64,000 nucleotides of DNA from Thermococcus siculi (GTDB lineage Archaea > Methanobacteriota_B > Thermococci > Thermococcales > Thermococcaceae): the NCBI RefSeq assembly GCF_002214505.1, contig NZ_CP015103.1, positions 558,001-622,000 of the forward strand, written 5' to 3'. Shown piece by piece: positions 8,721-16,777 of this stretch; positions within the stretch are counted from its first letter, which is position 1; each line of letters opens with the position of its first letter. The position numbers and the translations under genes are program-made. The notes under the pieces are model-generated. The model saw only the letters and a list, made by a program, of their open reading frames with translations. It ran no database searches and was not told the origin of the DNA.

Positions 8721-9248
8721 ATGAAGCTTTCCTACGAGACGTCCTCCGCCCTTAAAATCCTCCTCTTCGTCCTCGTGGTGGCGGGGATAACCCTGTATTT
8801 CCTTCTTTCCCCCATTATCACCTACAAACCAGTTCCCTTTGGCGTTGCAGCCCCGAAGGGCCAGATACTATTGCTTGAGAACATTACCCTTGGCAACCAC
8901 AGCTGGGAGAACGCGGTAGACCTTCAGAAGAGCCTCATCCTCATGGGAAGCGAGAACTACGGCAACTCGGTGTTCCTGCAGCTCCAGACGCAGGGGTGGT
9001 GCTTTGACGTCGTTTACTGGAACGGGAGTTCTTACTTCATCGGCGAGAGGTGCTCCCGGGAGACGGCAATCTCAAGGTACCTCTTCATAGTCACCAGCTC
9101 CTTCTACTGGTATCCTGAGAGCGGCTACCACCTGATATTTTACAAGCCCAACGGAAAACCCGAGAAGTATGAGCTGGTTAACTTCACGGTAACCTACGGG
9201 GAGAAGAGCGACTGGGGAGCGTTTAAGGTGGCGTATCCGAAGGACTGA
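8721..9248 (+). CDS. Membrane-anchored extracytoplasmic protein, second of the tandem pair
   Basis: This 175-residue paralogue of the preceding gene starts 9 bp after it, probably in one transcript. The N-terminal MKLSYETSS is followed by a single membrane helix (about residues 10-31) and an outside domain. That domain has FGVAAPKGQI, WCFDVVYW, GERCSRE, WYPESGYHLIFYKP and YELVNFTVTYG. The conserved pair of cysteines and the closing NFTVTYG block match the first copy, while the rest has diverged strongly, so the duplication is old. The two products may form a heterodimer at the cell surface; this is inferred only from their tandem arrangement. Confidence 0.78.
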   Translation: MKLSYETSSALKILLFVLVVAGITLYFLLSPIITYKPVPFGVAAPKGQILLLENITLGNHSWENAVDLQKSLILMGSENYGNSVFLQLQTQGWCFDVVYWNGSSYFIGERCSRETAISRYLFIVTSSFYWYPESGYHLIFYKPNGKPEKYELVNFTVTYGEKSDWGAFKVAYPKD

Positions 9249-9294
9249 AAGGAGAAAGGCCCCCTGAAAAATTGAAAAAAGCTGAAACGGGCCT

Positions 9295-9936
9295 TCAAAC
9301 CTGAAGTTCCGGATTGTTCTTGATGGATCTTGCCTGCAGGGAGAGGGCTATGAAGCTTGCTCCCACAACTATCAGCTCGACTGCCACAAAGATGCCTATG
9401 ACCCACGGGCTCCACTCGGGCCAGTTGGCGAGTATCAGGACGCCTATCAGGAAGTCTATGGCACCGGAGAATATTATTAGGCCGCCGCCCGGCGTCTTGA
9501 AGCCCATGAGAACCTTGACGATTCCGAAGACAAAGTACGCTGCACCGAGTATAAACGTCAGTATCTGGGCCGATAGGAGGGGTTCGCCTATCATGGCGAA
9601 TCCGACCAGGAGATACAGAGCCGCCAGGAGCAACTGGAGAACCCTTGTTCCTCCAGTTTCGCCGCTGGCGAAGAGGGCCATCACTATCATTACCGAACCG
9701 CCTATTATCAGGAAGACACCGAAGACGGCTATGCTTGCCAGGGTCACGAAGGGCAGTATGCCGAGACCAACTATGCCCAGAATCAGCAGGACGACACCGA
9801 GGAGAAGGTACCACTGCCAGTGCGCCATCACGCTGGCCATCTTCTTCTTGGCCATCTCCTCCTGATACTTCTGGTACTCCTCTTGGTCCATCGGCTTCTT
9901 CTCCTCGGGCTTCTCGGGTTCTTTAACCTCATCCAT
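9295..9936 (-). CDS. HdeD-like (DUF308) membrane protein
   Basis: This 213-residue protein has a charged Glu/Lys/Pro-rich cytoplasmic N-terminus (residues 1-35). Six hydrophobic helices in three hairpins follow, with the repeated pattern GxxxxxxGxxxL that is typical of HdeD/DUF308 proteins. Bacterial HdeD is linked to acid resistance at high cell density; no function is established in archaea. The start at 9936 is chosen over an upstream in-frame ATG (9990) because a clear GGAGGT site lies 7 bp before it. A TATA-like acttttatga is on the reverse strand at about 9985-9995. Confidence 0.82.
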   Translation of the reverse strand: MDEVKEPEKPEEKKPMDQEEYQKYQEEMAKKKMASVMAHWQWYLLLGVVLLILGIVGLGILPFVTLASIAVFGVFLIIGGSVMIVMALFASGETGGTRVLQLLLAALYLLVGFAMIGEPLLSAQILTFILGAAYFVFGIVKVLMGFKTPGGGLIIFSGAIDFLIGVLILANWPEWSPWVIGIFVAVELIVVGASFIALSLQARSIKNNPELQV

Positions 9937-10061
9937 TGGTACAACCTCCAAAACGTTTCTTTGCAAATCTGATGTACACTTTGAACTCATAAAAGTGTTT
10001 CGTCGAATAGTTTTCGGAAGGAGTTCGATGGGTTTTTAACCTCACGGTCAAACCGCCCCTT

Positions 10062-10574
10062 ATGAGGTTCGAACCGAGACCTTTCACAGGGCCTGTTCCC
10101 TTCAGGTGCCTCTACTGTCCCGACTGCTGCAGGGGAAGGCACGTCTACCTGACGCTTAAGGACATTGAGAGGATAGCGAGAACCGGTAAAGACCCGCAGG
10201 ACTTCGTTACTTTCTCAGTTGAGGGAGACAAAATCCGCTTCGTCCTCGCGGTCAGGGAGTGGGATTTAGGATGCGTCTTCCACGATCCGGAGACGGGGAA
10301 GTGCACGATTCACGAGGTCAACCCGATCATCTGCCGCATATATCCCTTCATGGTCTCGAGGAAGCCGCTCGGCGTTGAGGGGGAGAAACCCTTCGAGTAC
10401 GAGGGCGAAGGGCTATGGCTCTACTACGACGCTAACTGTCCGGGGATAAACGCCGAGGAACCGGAGACGACGATAGCGCCCGAAGAGATAGCGGAACTCG
10501 GCCTGGAGTTCGAGAGGGAGTTCGAGAGAACGGATATGGACGGCTTCGTGAGGCTCCTTGACGAACTCGGCTGA
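10062..10574 (+). CDS. YkgJ-type cysteine-cluster protein
   Basis: This 170-residue cytoplasmic protein belongs to the zinc/iron-chelating YkgJ (CxxCxxxCC) group. Cysteines appear as CLYCPDCC (residues 16-23), then LGCVFHD, KCTIHE, ICRIYPF and NCPG, the usual spacing of metal ligands in this family. The reaction is not established; a metal-binding or Fe-S role is inferred from the family. It probably starts without a leader, since a TATA-like gtttttaac lies about 28 bp before the ATG. It is divergent from the DUF308 gene and ends 6 bp before the palindromic promoter of the next gene. Confidence 0.85.
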   Translation: MRFEPRPFTGPVPFRCLYCPDCCRGRHVYLTLKDIERIARTGKDPQDFVTFSVEGDKIRFVLAVREWDLGCVFHDPETGKCTIHEVNPIICRIYPFMVSRKPLGVEGEKPFEYEGEGLWLYYDANCPGINAEEPETTIAPEEIAELGLEFEREFERTDMDGFVRLLDELG

Positions 10575-10579
10575 TGGGG

Positions 10580-10595
10580 AAGGTATATATACCTT
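10580..10595 (+). promoter_or_regulatory. Perfect 16-bp palindrome containing a TATA box
   Basis: AAGGTATATATACCTT reads identically on both strands. Its centre is a TATA box about 25-30 bp before the ATG at 10614, so that message should be leaderless. A regulator bound to the palindrome would directly block TBP, suggesting an autoregulated or strongly repressed promoter. No regulator gene adjoins it. Confidence 0.6.
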
Positions 10596-10613
10596 GGTAT
10601 CGTAATCAGCGAT

Positions 10614-11093
10614 ATGGCGCGGTTGAGAGCCTACCTCCCGGCGCTGGCCATCTCCGCTCAGGCCCTCATCAACATCCCCTTCTACGGCATCCCCGCGATA
10701 CTCCTCACCACCATCCTCCCGGCCTCCCTAACGGGGCACCACCCATGGCTCCTCTCGCCCCTGATACTCCTCTACTTCTCGCTGGCCATCGTCTATCTCT
10801 ACCATGCCGGTGTTGCCCCCGATCCTGGTCTGAAAAGGGCAAAACTGGCCGGTGGGGCGTACTTCCTCCTCGGCCTCGTGGCCTCTTTAGCGGTTGTGAT
10901 TTCCTCGCTCTCCAGGGGTGACTATGAGACCCCGCTCCTCCCAATCTTCATGGGGGTCTGGGGCGCCCTTTCCATGCTCGGATTGGCCGGCCTAATCGGA
11001 AACGTTGAAAGGATTAGCAAGGCGGTTTCACTTCCCCTGATCTTCCTTGTGGCCCTCTCCGCGGTGGTGAGCGCATCAACCCTCGAATGGTGA
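10614..11093 (+). CDS. Small polytopic membrane protein, first of a tandem pair
   Basis: This 159-residue protein has five to six hydrophobic helices separated by short loops and no signal peptide or catalytic motif. It resembles the following gene in order and spacing of helices: a QALIN segment followed by a Phe/Gly turn in helix 1, a LSPLILLYF block in helix 2, and GGAYFLLGLVASL in helix 3. It is probably a tandem duplicate. The transcript is likely leaderless from the palindromic TATA element at 10580-10595. The function is unknown. Confidence 0.72.
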   Translation: MARLRAYLPALAISAQALINIPFYGIPAILLTTILPASLTGHHPWLLSPLILLYFSLAIVYLYHAGVAPDPGLKRAKLAGGAYFLLGLVASLAVVISSLSRGDYETPLLPIFMGVWGALSMLGLAGLIGNVERISKAVSLPLIFLVALSAVVSASTLEW

Positions 11094-11098
11094 ATCCG

Positions 11099-11674
11099 AT
11101 GAGACTTGACGGAGATAAAGTCCTAGTGGCGGTCTTCACTCTTCAGGCACTGGTTAACCTGTTCTCCTTTGGAATAGGATTGGACCTGATGATATGGCCC
11201 ATTCTGCGCCCTCTCCCACCCAAATTTGCCTATCTGTCCCCCGTCTTTGTGTTCTTTTATCCCATCTTGGCCGTTTTCGCCCTGTGGTTTCTCTCACGGG
11301 GAGGATCCGGTAAAAAGCTCTCCTATGCCTACTTCACTATCGGAGGCATCGGCTCTCTGGTGGCACTGATCGATTGCCTCTCAAGTCCCCGCGGTCCCGA
11401 CGGAGTTGAGATTTCCCTCACCCTTTTCTGGCTCGTTACATCCATAGTCGGTTTATTCTTGGTTGGAAGAACCGAGAGCATTCCGACGTTCTGGACCTCC
11501 CCGGCGATGGCACTCTTCATACTCTCCGCCTTCTTAGGCTTCGGCTTGTCTTACATGGGGGCCGAAGATTACTACTATCACGCTATAATTCCCAAACCTC
11601 CTCAAAACGCCAACGTTACCTCCGCGAAGCCCGTTTGGCTTCCGCCCCCTAACCTCACCAACGCCTCGGGCTAA
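11099..11674 (+). CDS. Small polytopic membrane protein, second of the tandem pair
   Basis: This protein has about 191 residues from the ATG at 11099, chosen because GGTGA lies 5 bp upstream; the ATG at 11087 overlaps the preceding stop and is an alternative. Four to five membrane helices match the preceding gene (QALVNLFSFG; LSPVFVFFYP; YFTIGGIGSLVALI). A further 40-residue Pro/Asn-rich tail with NVT and NAS sites probably lies outside the cell. Its codons look more AT-rich than those of its partner, suggesting faster divergence. The function is unknown. Confidence 0.7.
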   Translation: MRLDGDKVLVAVFTLQALVNLFSFGIGLDLMIWPILRPLPPKFAYLSPVFVFFYPILAVFALWFLSRGGSGKKLSYAYFTIGGIGSLVALIDCLSSPRGPDGVEISLTLFWLVTSIVGLFLVGRTESIPTFWTSPAMALFILSAFLGFGLSYMGAEDYYYHAIIPKPPQNANVTSAKPVWLPPPNLTNASG

Positions 11675-11704
11675 CCTTTTAAGCCTCCGGGCCAACTAAG
11701 CTCG

Positions 11705-12214
11705 ATGAACACGGAAGAATTGAGGTATAGGCGAGCGTCATCATGGGAGTACGACCTGATCCTCCGCGAGGCTGAGAAGTACGGCGAGCTTAGACATCAT
11801 ACCTTTGCGGTAGTCGAAGGAAAATTCCGGGACGTCTACGCCGTTAACGAGAGCGTCTGGGCCGAGATTGAGGCCCTAAAAATGAAACCCTATTCCTACG
11901 GGACCTTCGTCGGCACCATAAAGGTCGATAAGAACCTCGTCGAGAAGTTCTACCCCAACGTCGAGTTCTTTTACTTCGTTGATGTCCAGAAGAACTACGC
12001 GATACTAAGCCCCAAGGCAGGCTTTCTGTTTACAACAGGAAAGGACGTGCCGAGGAGCGGCGTTAGAAGGTACAACTGGCAGGGCACCAAAAAGCTCGTC
12101 GTCTACGACGAGAACGGCGTAGTTCTCGGCATAGGGAGGATAAACCCCGATAGCAGGCGGAAGTTCATTCTGAACGTGACCGACGTTGGGGAATTCATCA
12201 GGAGGAAGCGCTGA
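11705..12214 (+). CDS. NIP7-like PUA-domain ribosome biogenesis protein
   Basis: This 169-residue protein matches the archaeal NIP7 homologue in length and layout. An alpha/beta pre-PUA domain ([20 protein letters not shown]..., about residues 9-90) is followed by a PUA RNA-binding domain ([31 protein letters not shown], about 95-165). Eukaryotic NIP7 acts in pre-rRNA processing and 60S assembly; an archaeal rRNA-binding role is inferred from the family. A TATA-like ccttttaag lies about 25 bp before the ATG, indicating a leaderless message. Confidence 0.9.
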   Translation: MNTEELRYRRASSWEYDLILREAEKYGELRHHTFAVVEGKFRDVYAVNESVWAEIEALKMKPYSYGTFVGTIKVDKNLVEKFYPNVEFFYFVDVQKNYAILSPKAGFLFTTGKDVPRSGVRRYNWQGTKKLVVYDENGVVLGIGRINPDSRRKFILNVTDVGEFIRRKR

Positions 12215-12297
12215 CTTTTCTTACCGGACGTAACATTTTTAAGCCCATCCGCGTTAGAACCTATGGTAACAAAAGGTAACTAAAGGGGGTGACGCTC

Positions 12298-13041
12298 ATG
12301 CACAGGGTAAAGACCGGCATTCCGGGGATGGACGAGATACTCTACGGGGGAATCCCTGAGAGGAACGTCGTTCTTCTCAGCGGTGGTCCCGGAACCGGGA
12401 AGTCGATATTCTCACAGCAGTTCCTCTGGAACGGTCTTCAAATGGGTGAGCCGGGAGTTTACGTAGCACTCGAGGAGCACCCGGTTCAGGTAAGGCAGAA
12501 CATGGCTCAATTTGGCTGGGACGTCAGGAAGTATGAGGAGGAAGGGTTGTTCGTGATGGTCGATGCGTTCACGGCTGGAATCGGCAAGAGCAAGGAGTAC
12601 GAGAAGTACATCGTGCACGATCTGACAGACATAAGGGAGTTCATAGACGTTCTAAGGACAGCTGTCAAGGACATAGGAGCGAAGAGACTGGTCGTTGATT
12701 CAGTTACGACCCTATACATCAACAAACCGGCGATGGCCAGGAGCATCGTGATGCAGCTCAAGCGCGTTCTGGCCGGTCTTGGCGTTACGAGCATCTTCGT
12801 CAGTCAGATAAGCGTCGGTGAAAGGGGCTTTGGCGGCCCCGGCGTCGAGCACGGCGTCGACGGCATAATCCGCCTCGACCTCGACGAGATAGAGGGCGAG
12901 CTGAAGAGAAGCCTTATCGTCTGGAAGATGCGCGGAACGAGCCACTCCATGAGGAGGCACCCCTTCGAAATCACGGACAAGGGGATAGTCGTTCACCACG
13001 ACAAAGTCCTCAAGAGGAAGGCCGTCGTTGAGGTTGAGTGA
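12298..13041 (+). CDS. KaiC-like RecA-superfamily ATPase
   Basis: This single-domain KaiC-like protein has about 247 residues. Walker A GGPGTGKS is near residue 33 and the Walker B-type strand [11 protein letters not shown] near 136. The C-terminal block [18 protein letters not shown] is characteristic of archaeal KaiC-domain proteins. Unlike cyanobacterial KaiC it has one ATPase domain, and the biological role is unknown. The start at 12298 is set by a GGGGGTGA site. The 5' leader contains two direct GGTAAC repeats (12264-12269 and 12274-12279). The next gene, 29 bp downstream, encodes an HTH protein of a type that regularly accompanies such ATPases. A second KaiC-like gene is at 49430. Confidence 0.9.
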   Translation: MHRVKTGIPGMDEILYGGIPERNVVLLSGGPGTGKSIFSQQFLWNGLQMGEPGVYVALEEHPVQVRQNMAQFGWDVRKYEEEGLFVMVDAFTAGIGKSKEYEKYIVHDLTDIREFIDVLRTAVKDIGAKRLVVDSVTTLYINKPAMARSIVMQLKRVLAGLGVTSIFVSQISVGERGFGGPGVEHGVDGIIRLDLDEIEGELKRSLIVWKMRGTSHSMRRHPFEITDKGIVVHHDKVLKRKAVVEVE

Positions 13042-13070
13042 ATTGTAAAAACTGGAAGGGGGTGAGAGCG

Positions 13071-13574
13071 ATGGAGGTTCCGCTGAACCCGATCGGGAGG
13101 GAGGAGATACACAGGCTCGAGAGCGTACTCCTGTTCGCGACCCTCTTCAGGCCCGAGGTCATAGAGCTGATAAAGGACCCGGCTGAGAGGCTCACGTGGG
13201 TCGACAGCCTGGCGGTGGCGGCTGGAGCGATAGCCAGGGAGAAGGCCGGAATGACCATCAGTGAGATGGCAGAGGAGCTAGGCAGAACGGAGGCAACCAT
13301 CAGGAAGCACCTCAAGGGCGAGACCAAGGCAGGCCAGCTCGTCAGGGAGACCTACGAACTTATCAAGCAGGGCAAGCTCGATGAGCTGGTCAGGAACATC
13401 GAGGTCTTGGCTAAGGGCGGCCAGGTGGTCGCTCTGGAGGAGTACGAGAGGCTCAAGATGGAGAAGGAAGAGTGCGAGTCCAGGGTTAGGGAACTTGAGG
13501 CCAAGATGGAGAACATCAGAAAGGTCCTCAACGACGCGCTGGAGAGGGTAAAAGAGATAGAGAATCTCCTCTGA
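13071..13574 (+). CDS. HTH/coiled-coil regulator paired with KaiC-like ATPase
   Basis: This protein has about 167 residues. The middle contains a helix-turn-helix, MTISEMAEELGRTEATIRKHL (about residues 62-82), and the C-terminal third is a long charged coiled coil with heptad Leu/Met/Val (about 115-165). It matches the known class of regulatory-domain proteins with sigma-70 region 4-like helices found beside archaeal KaiC-domain ATPases. GGGGGTGA before the ATG at 13071 sets the start. The likely role is DNA binding modulated by the ATPase; this rests on gene pairing, not direct proof. It is convergent with speD, with 1 bp between the stops. Confidence 0.8.
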   Translation: MEVPLNPIGREEIHRLESVLLFATLFRPEVIELIKDPAERLTWVDSLAVAAGAIAREKAGMTISEMAEELGRTEATIRKHLKGETKAGQLVRETYELIKQGKLDELVRNIEVLAKGGQVVALEEYERLKMEKEECESRVRELEAKMENIRKVLNDALERVKEIENLL

Positions 13575-13575
13575 G

Positions 13576-14007
13576 CTAGCCCTTTCCGTTTCCGTCTTTT
13601 CTGAGGCTCTCTTCCCAGGTCATTATCATGTGGGTGTAGGTGTCGTCGTCCTCTTCGATGCCCCTCTTTATCTCGGAGACGTGGGCGTACCTGGCCTTGA
13701 ACTGCTCGAGGATGTAGTCGACGGCCTTCTCGGGGTCGGCCTTGGTGCCGCAGGTGTAGACGTCCAGAGCCGCGTAGCCTCTCTCCGGCCAGGTGTGAAC
13801 CGAGATGTGGCTCTCGGCGACGATGACGACCCCGCTGACGCCGGTCGGTGAGAACTTGAAGAAGTAGCTCGATTTGACCTCCATGTTGCTTACCTTCGCC
13901 GCGTCGAGGAATATCTGCCTTATCTTATCAGCGTTACCGAGAACCTCAGGATCGCAACCGGCTGCCTCAACCACGTAGTGAAACCCTATCGTCTCTATCT
14001 CGCTCAT
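13576..14007 (-). CDS. speD: S-adenosylmethionine decarboxylase proenzyme
   Basis: It makes decarboxylated AdoMet, the aminopropyl donor for polyamine synthesis. The prokaryotic class 1B proenzyme (143 residues) self-cleaves at Glu65-Ser66 within AESHISVHTWPE to form the pyruvoyl cofactor. His71 and Cys86 (DVYTCG) correspond to the processing and catalytic residues of the Thermotoga enzyme. The start at 14007 follows GAGGTGAGGG; an upstream GTG (14016) overlaps that site. A TATA-like ttaaaaag lies near 14040-14050 on the reverse strand. Branched or long polyamines are important in hyperthermophiles, but no other polyamine gene is in this window. Confidence 0.96.
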   Translation of the reverse strand: MSEIETIGFHYVVEAAGCDPEVLGNADKIRQIFLDAAKVSNMEVKSSYFFKFSPTGVSGVVIVAESHISVHTWPERGYAALDVYTCGTKADPEKAVDYILEQFKARYAHVSEIKRGIEEDDDTYTHMIMTWEESLRKDGNGKG

Positions 14008-14016
14008 GGCCCTCAC

Positions 14017-14339
14017 CTCTTGTTGTCCCTATTACGAACCCTTTTTAAAGTTAAGCCCCAAAGCGGAAGGCTGTAAACGGGCCGTTTTGGCGTTGAACTG
14101 TTCTGGATAGGCCTGGAATGGATTGAAAGGAGATTTATTGGCTGTTATCGGAATTTTCCGACAGTTCCTTGCTAATTCCGTTTAATCCCGGTTTGAACGT
14201 TTTTTCATCGAATAACGCTCCTCCGGGCTTAGATTAATCCCGCCCACTGGTGGCCATTTCCAGGCATGAACCACTAATTTTAAAACCCGCACTTCCAACT
14301 AACGACAAGTTTTGCAAAAACTAACGACGGGGTGAAGGT
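14017..14339 (+). other. Non-coding gap with divergent promoters (speD leftward, secF rightward)
   Basis: No credible ORF, tRNA or C/D-box RNA was found here. The left edge carries the speD promoter (ctttttaaag, about 14040-14050). The right edge carries a probable secF TATA box (taattttaaaa, about 14275-14285), about 55-65 bp before the secF start. The middle is AT-rich with a T6 run at about 14200 and a short repeat of the type TAATCCCG (near 14184 and 14234). A small RNA here is possible but not supported. Confidence 0.5.
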
Positions 14340-15257
14340 ATGTCGAAGCCCAAGACCAAGGGGAAACCCTCGGCGGGCAAAGCTGCCGGGGCGAATAGAA
14401 CTCGGAAATGGCTCAAGAGCCTGGCTGAAATGGAGTACAAGAAAATGATCCTCTACCCGCTGGTGGTTTTTCTGCTGGCGCTGATACTGCTCGCGGTCAA
14501 CTTCCCAATCCTTGGAATAGACCTCCAGGGAGGTGTCGTCGTTACCGCCTACGGCGTCGACGCCAACCCGGATCAGCTCGCCAAGGATCTCAGCGCGAAG
14601 CTGGGAGTGGATGTAAGGGTTGAGAGCTTCACGGGAGTCGACACCAAGGGAGTCAGGGTATACGCACCCGTTGGAACCGACCCGACGGAGATAATCCAGA
14701 TCATGAGGGAGACCTACCCGGATGCCGAATACACACACAGCGAGGTTCAGCCGACCTTCGGTGAGATAGCCCAGAAGCAGGGCCTCAGGGCGATAGCACT
14801 GGCCTTCATAGCGATGGCAGTCGTGGTGTTCCTGTTCTTCAGGCACCCGGTTCCGTCCTTCACGATAATCTTCTCGGCCCTCTCTGACATGGCCATAGCG
14901 ATAGCCATGATGGGCATATTTGGGATAGAGCTTACCACCGCCACGATAGCGGCACTGCTGATGCTCATCGGTTACACCGTCGACAGCAACATCCTCCTTA
15001 CGACGAAGCTCCTCAGAAGGAAGGAGGACACCGTTGAGGACGCCTATCTGAGTGCGGTCTCGACGGGATTCACCATGAGCACCACCACCCTCGGTGCGCT
15101 CATAGTCCTCTGGTTCATATCCACCAGTCAGACCATAGACAACATCGCCATAGTCCTCATCTTCGGTCTCCTGGCCGACTTCATGAACACGTGGGTTCTC
15201 AACGCCGGCGTGCTGAAGTGGTACCTCTCAAGGGCTCCCAGGGGTGGTAGCGCATGA
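14340..15257 (+). CDS. secF: Protein-export membrane protein SecF
   Basis: SecF partners SecD to drive late steps of protein translocation through SecYEG using the ion gradient. This 305-residue protein has a Lys-rich cytoplasmic start, TM1 (about residues 38-56) and the family motif IDLQGGVVV (about 60-68). A small external domain and five more helices follow (LIGYTVDSNILLTTKLLRRK in the conserved loop). Archaeal order secF-secD is kept: the stop overlaps the start of secD (ATGA). The ATG at 14340 is preceded by GGGGTGAAGG. Confidence 0.96.
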   Translation: MSKPKTKGKPSAGKAAGANRTRKWLKSLAEMEYKKMILYPLVVFLLALILLAVNFPILGIDLQGGVVVTAYGVDANPDQLAKDLSAKLGVDVRVESFTGVDTKGVRVYAPVGTDPTEIIQIMRETYPDAEYTHSEVQPTFGEIAQKQGLRAIALAFIAMAVVVFLFFRHPVPSFTIIFSALSDMAIAIAMMGIFGIELTTATIAALLMLIGYTVDSNILLTTKLLRRKEDTVEDAYLSAVSTGFTMSTTTLGALIVLWFISTSQTIDNIAIVLIFGLLADFMNTWVLNAGVLKWYLSRAPRGGSA

Positions 15258-16777
15258 AGAAGAGAACCAAGAGGCTCCTCCTTAACTGGAGGGTTCTCCT
15301 GCTCATACTGTTCCTCGTTGGTTCGATAGCCACTCTCGCGCTCAAACCGCTCACATTTGGAATAGACATATCCGGCGGTGTTGCCCTCGTTGCCCAGACG
15401 GAGCATCCCGTTGATAGCGATACCATGCAGCTCGTCGTCGATTCGCTCCAGAAGAGGCTTAACACCCTCGGACTGAGGGACATAACCGTTGAGGCCCAGG
15501 GAGACCAGATAGTCCTCGTCAAAGTCGCGAACGTCAGCACGGCGGAGCAGGCCAATCAGATAAAGGCCGTCATCGAGAGTCAGGGTGTCTTCTACATGGA
15601 GTTCACGGGCACGATCTTCGGCACCGGAAACGACATCGAGTACGTCGGAATCTATCAGATAAAGCCGGACAACAGCTGGGCCGTCCCCTTCAGGATTTCG
15701 AAGAGTGCCGCCGAGAAGTTCGCCGAGCTGGCCTACGGCAAGGTCGGCTGGCCGGTTGACATGTTCCTCGACCCTCCCGTTAACTCCCTCATGGTGGTTC
15801 CGGACAGCGTTTACAGGCTCATGAACAGCACGGAGTTCAACGCCGAGGCACCGGAGGCACCGACCCTGATGGAGAGGATTGGAAAGGCATTCAACATAAC
15901 CGTCGTCTCCTACGCCAACCAGAGCGCCGATGAGATAGCCAAGCTCGCCCAGGGCAAGGACAAGATCGTCCTCATCGACGTTCCCCAGGATCTCCAGAAT
16001 GAGCTGGAGAAGATGAACCTAACCGTCCGCTACATTCCAAGGGAACCCGGTGAGAGCGACCACCAGATAGTGGTCAAGGCCCTCGGCCTCTACGGCCCCT
16101 ACTCGCTCGGAGAGGGTCTCACCGTTGGCGAACCCCAGCAGGACGTTCAAATTACCGGAAGTGCCCCCGACAGGCTGACCGCCGAGCAGGAGGCCAGCAC
16201 GATATACACCGTCCTCAAGAGCGGTTCTCTTCCGGTCAAGCTCACCGTCGTCGGCATGGAGTTCATCTCCCCAAGGCTCGGCGAGGACTTCAAGAACCAG
16301 GCACTCTACGCGGGTCTGGCGGCGCTCATAGCGGTGCTGCTCATAGTCTACTTCCACTACAGGAACCTCAGGATAGCCATACCCGTCGCCAGTACGAGCC
16401 TCTTCGAGGCCATCATAATCCTCGGCTTCGCGGCGCTCATCAACTGGAACCTCGACCTCCCGAGCATAGCGGGTATCATAGCGGCGATAGGTACAGGCGT
16501 TGATCAGCAGGTCGTCATAACCGACGAGCTCCTCAGCGGGGAGAAGAGCACCAAGATAACCAGGCGCGCCAGCGTGCTCAAGAGGATGGGCAGGGCGTTC
16601 TTCGTCATCTTCGCTTCAGCGGCAACCACCATAGCGGCAATGAGCTTCCTGCTGGTGTACTTCGTTGGTACTCTCAAGGGATTCGCCTTCACGACGATAC
16701 TTGGCGTGCTCATCGGAATACTCATCACCAGGCCGGCCTACGCCGAGATAGCCAAATACCTGCTCGGTGAGGACTGA
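15254..16777 (+). CDS. secD: Preprotein translocase subunit SecD
   Basis: This 507-residue RND-type protein has TM1, the motif IDISGGVALVAQ (about residues 36-47) and a large external P1-type domain (about 50-355). Five C-terminal helices contain GTGVDQQVVITDELL, the conserved TM4-5 region. It acts with SecF at the cytoplasmic membrane. The ATG at 15254 overlaps the secF stop, and its stop overlaps the ATG of the trkA-like gene at 16777, so the three genes are translationally coupled. Confidence 0.96.
   Translation: MKKRTKRLLLNWRVLLLILFLVGSIATLALKPLTFGIDISGGVALVAQTEHPVDSDTMQLVVDSLQKRLNTLGLRDITVEAQGDQIVLVKVANVSTAEQANQIKAVIESQGVFYMEFTGTIFGTGNDIEYVGIYQIKPDNSWAVPFRISKSAAEKFAELAYGKVGWPVDMFLDPPVNSLMVVPDSVYRLMNSTEFNAEAPEAPTLMERIGKAFNITVVSYANQSADEIAKLAQGKDKIVLIDVPQDLQNELEKMNLTVRYIPREPGESDHQIVVKALGLYGPYSLGEGLTVGEPQQDVQITGSAPDRLTAEQEASTIYTVLKSGSLPVKLTVVGMEFISPRLGEDFKNQALYAGLAALIAVLLIVYFHYRNLRIAIPVASTSLFEAIIILGFAALINWNLDLPSIAGIIAAIGTGVDQQVVITDELLSGEKSTKITRRASVLKRMGRAFFVIFASAATTIAAMSFLLVYFVGTLKGFAFTTILGVLIGILITRPAYAEIAKYLLGED

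Noticed and set aside
10062-10080. GGTTCGAA-like tRNA T-loop sequence
   Set aside because: It forms the first codons of the YkgJ-type gene; no cloverleaf surrounds it.
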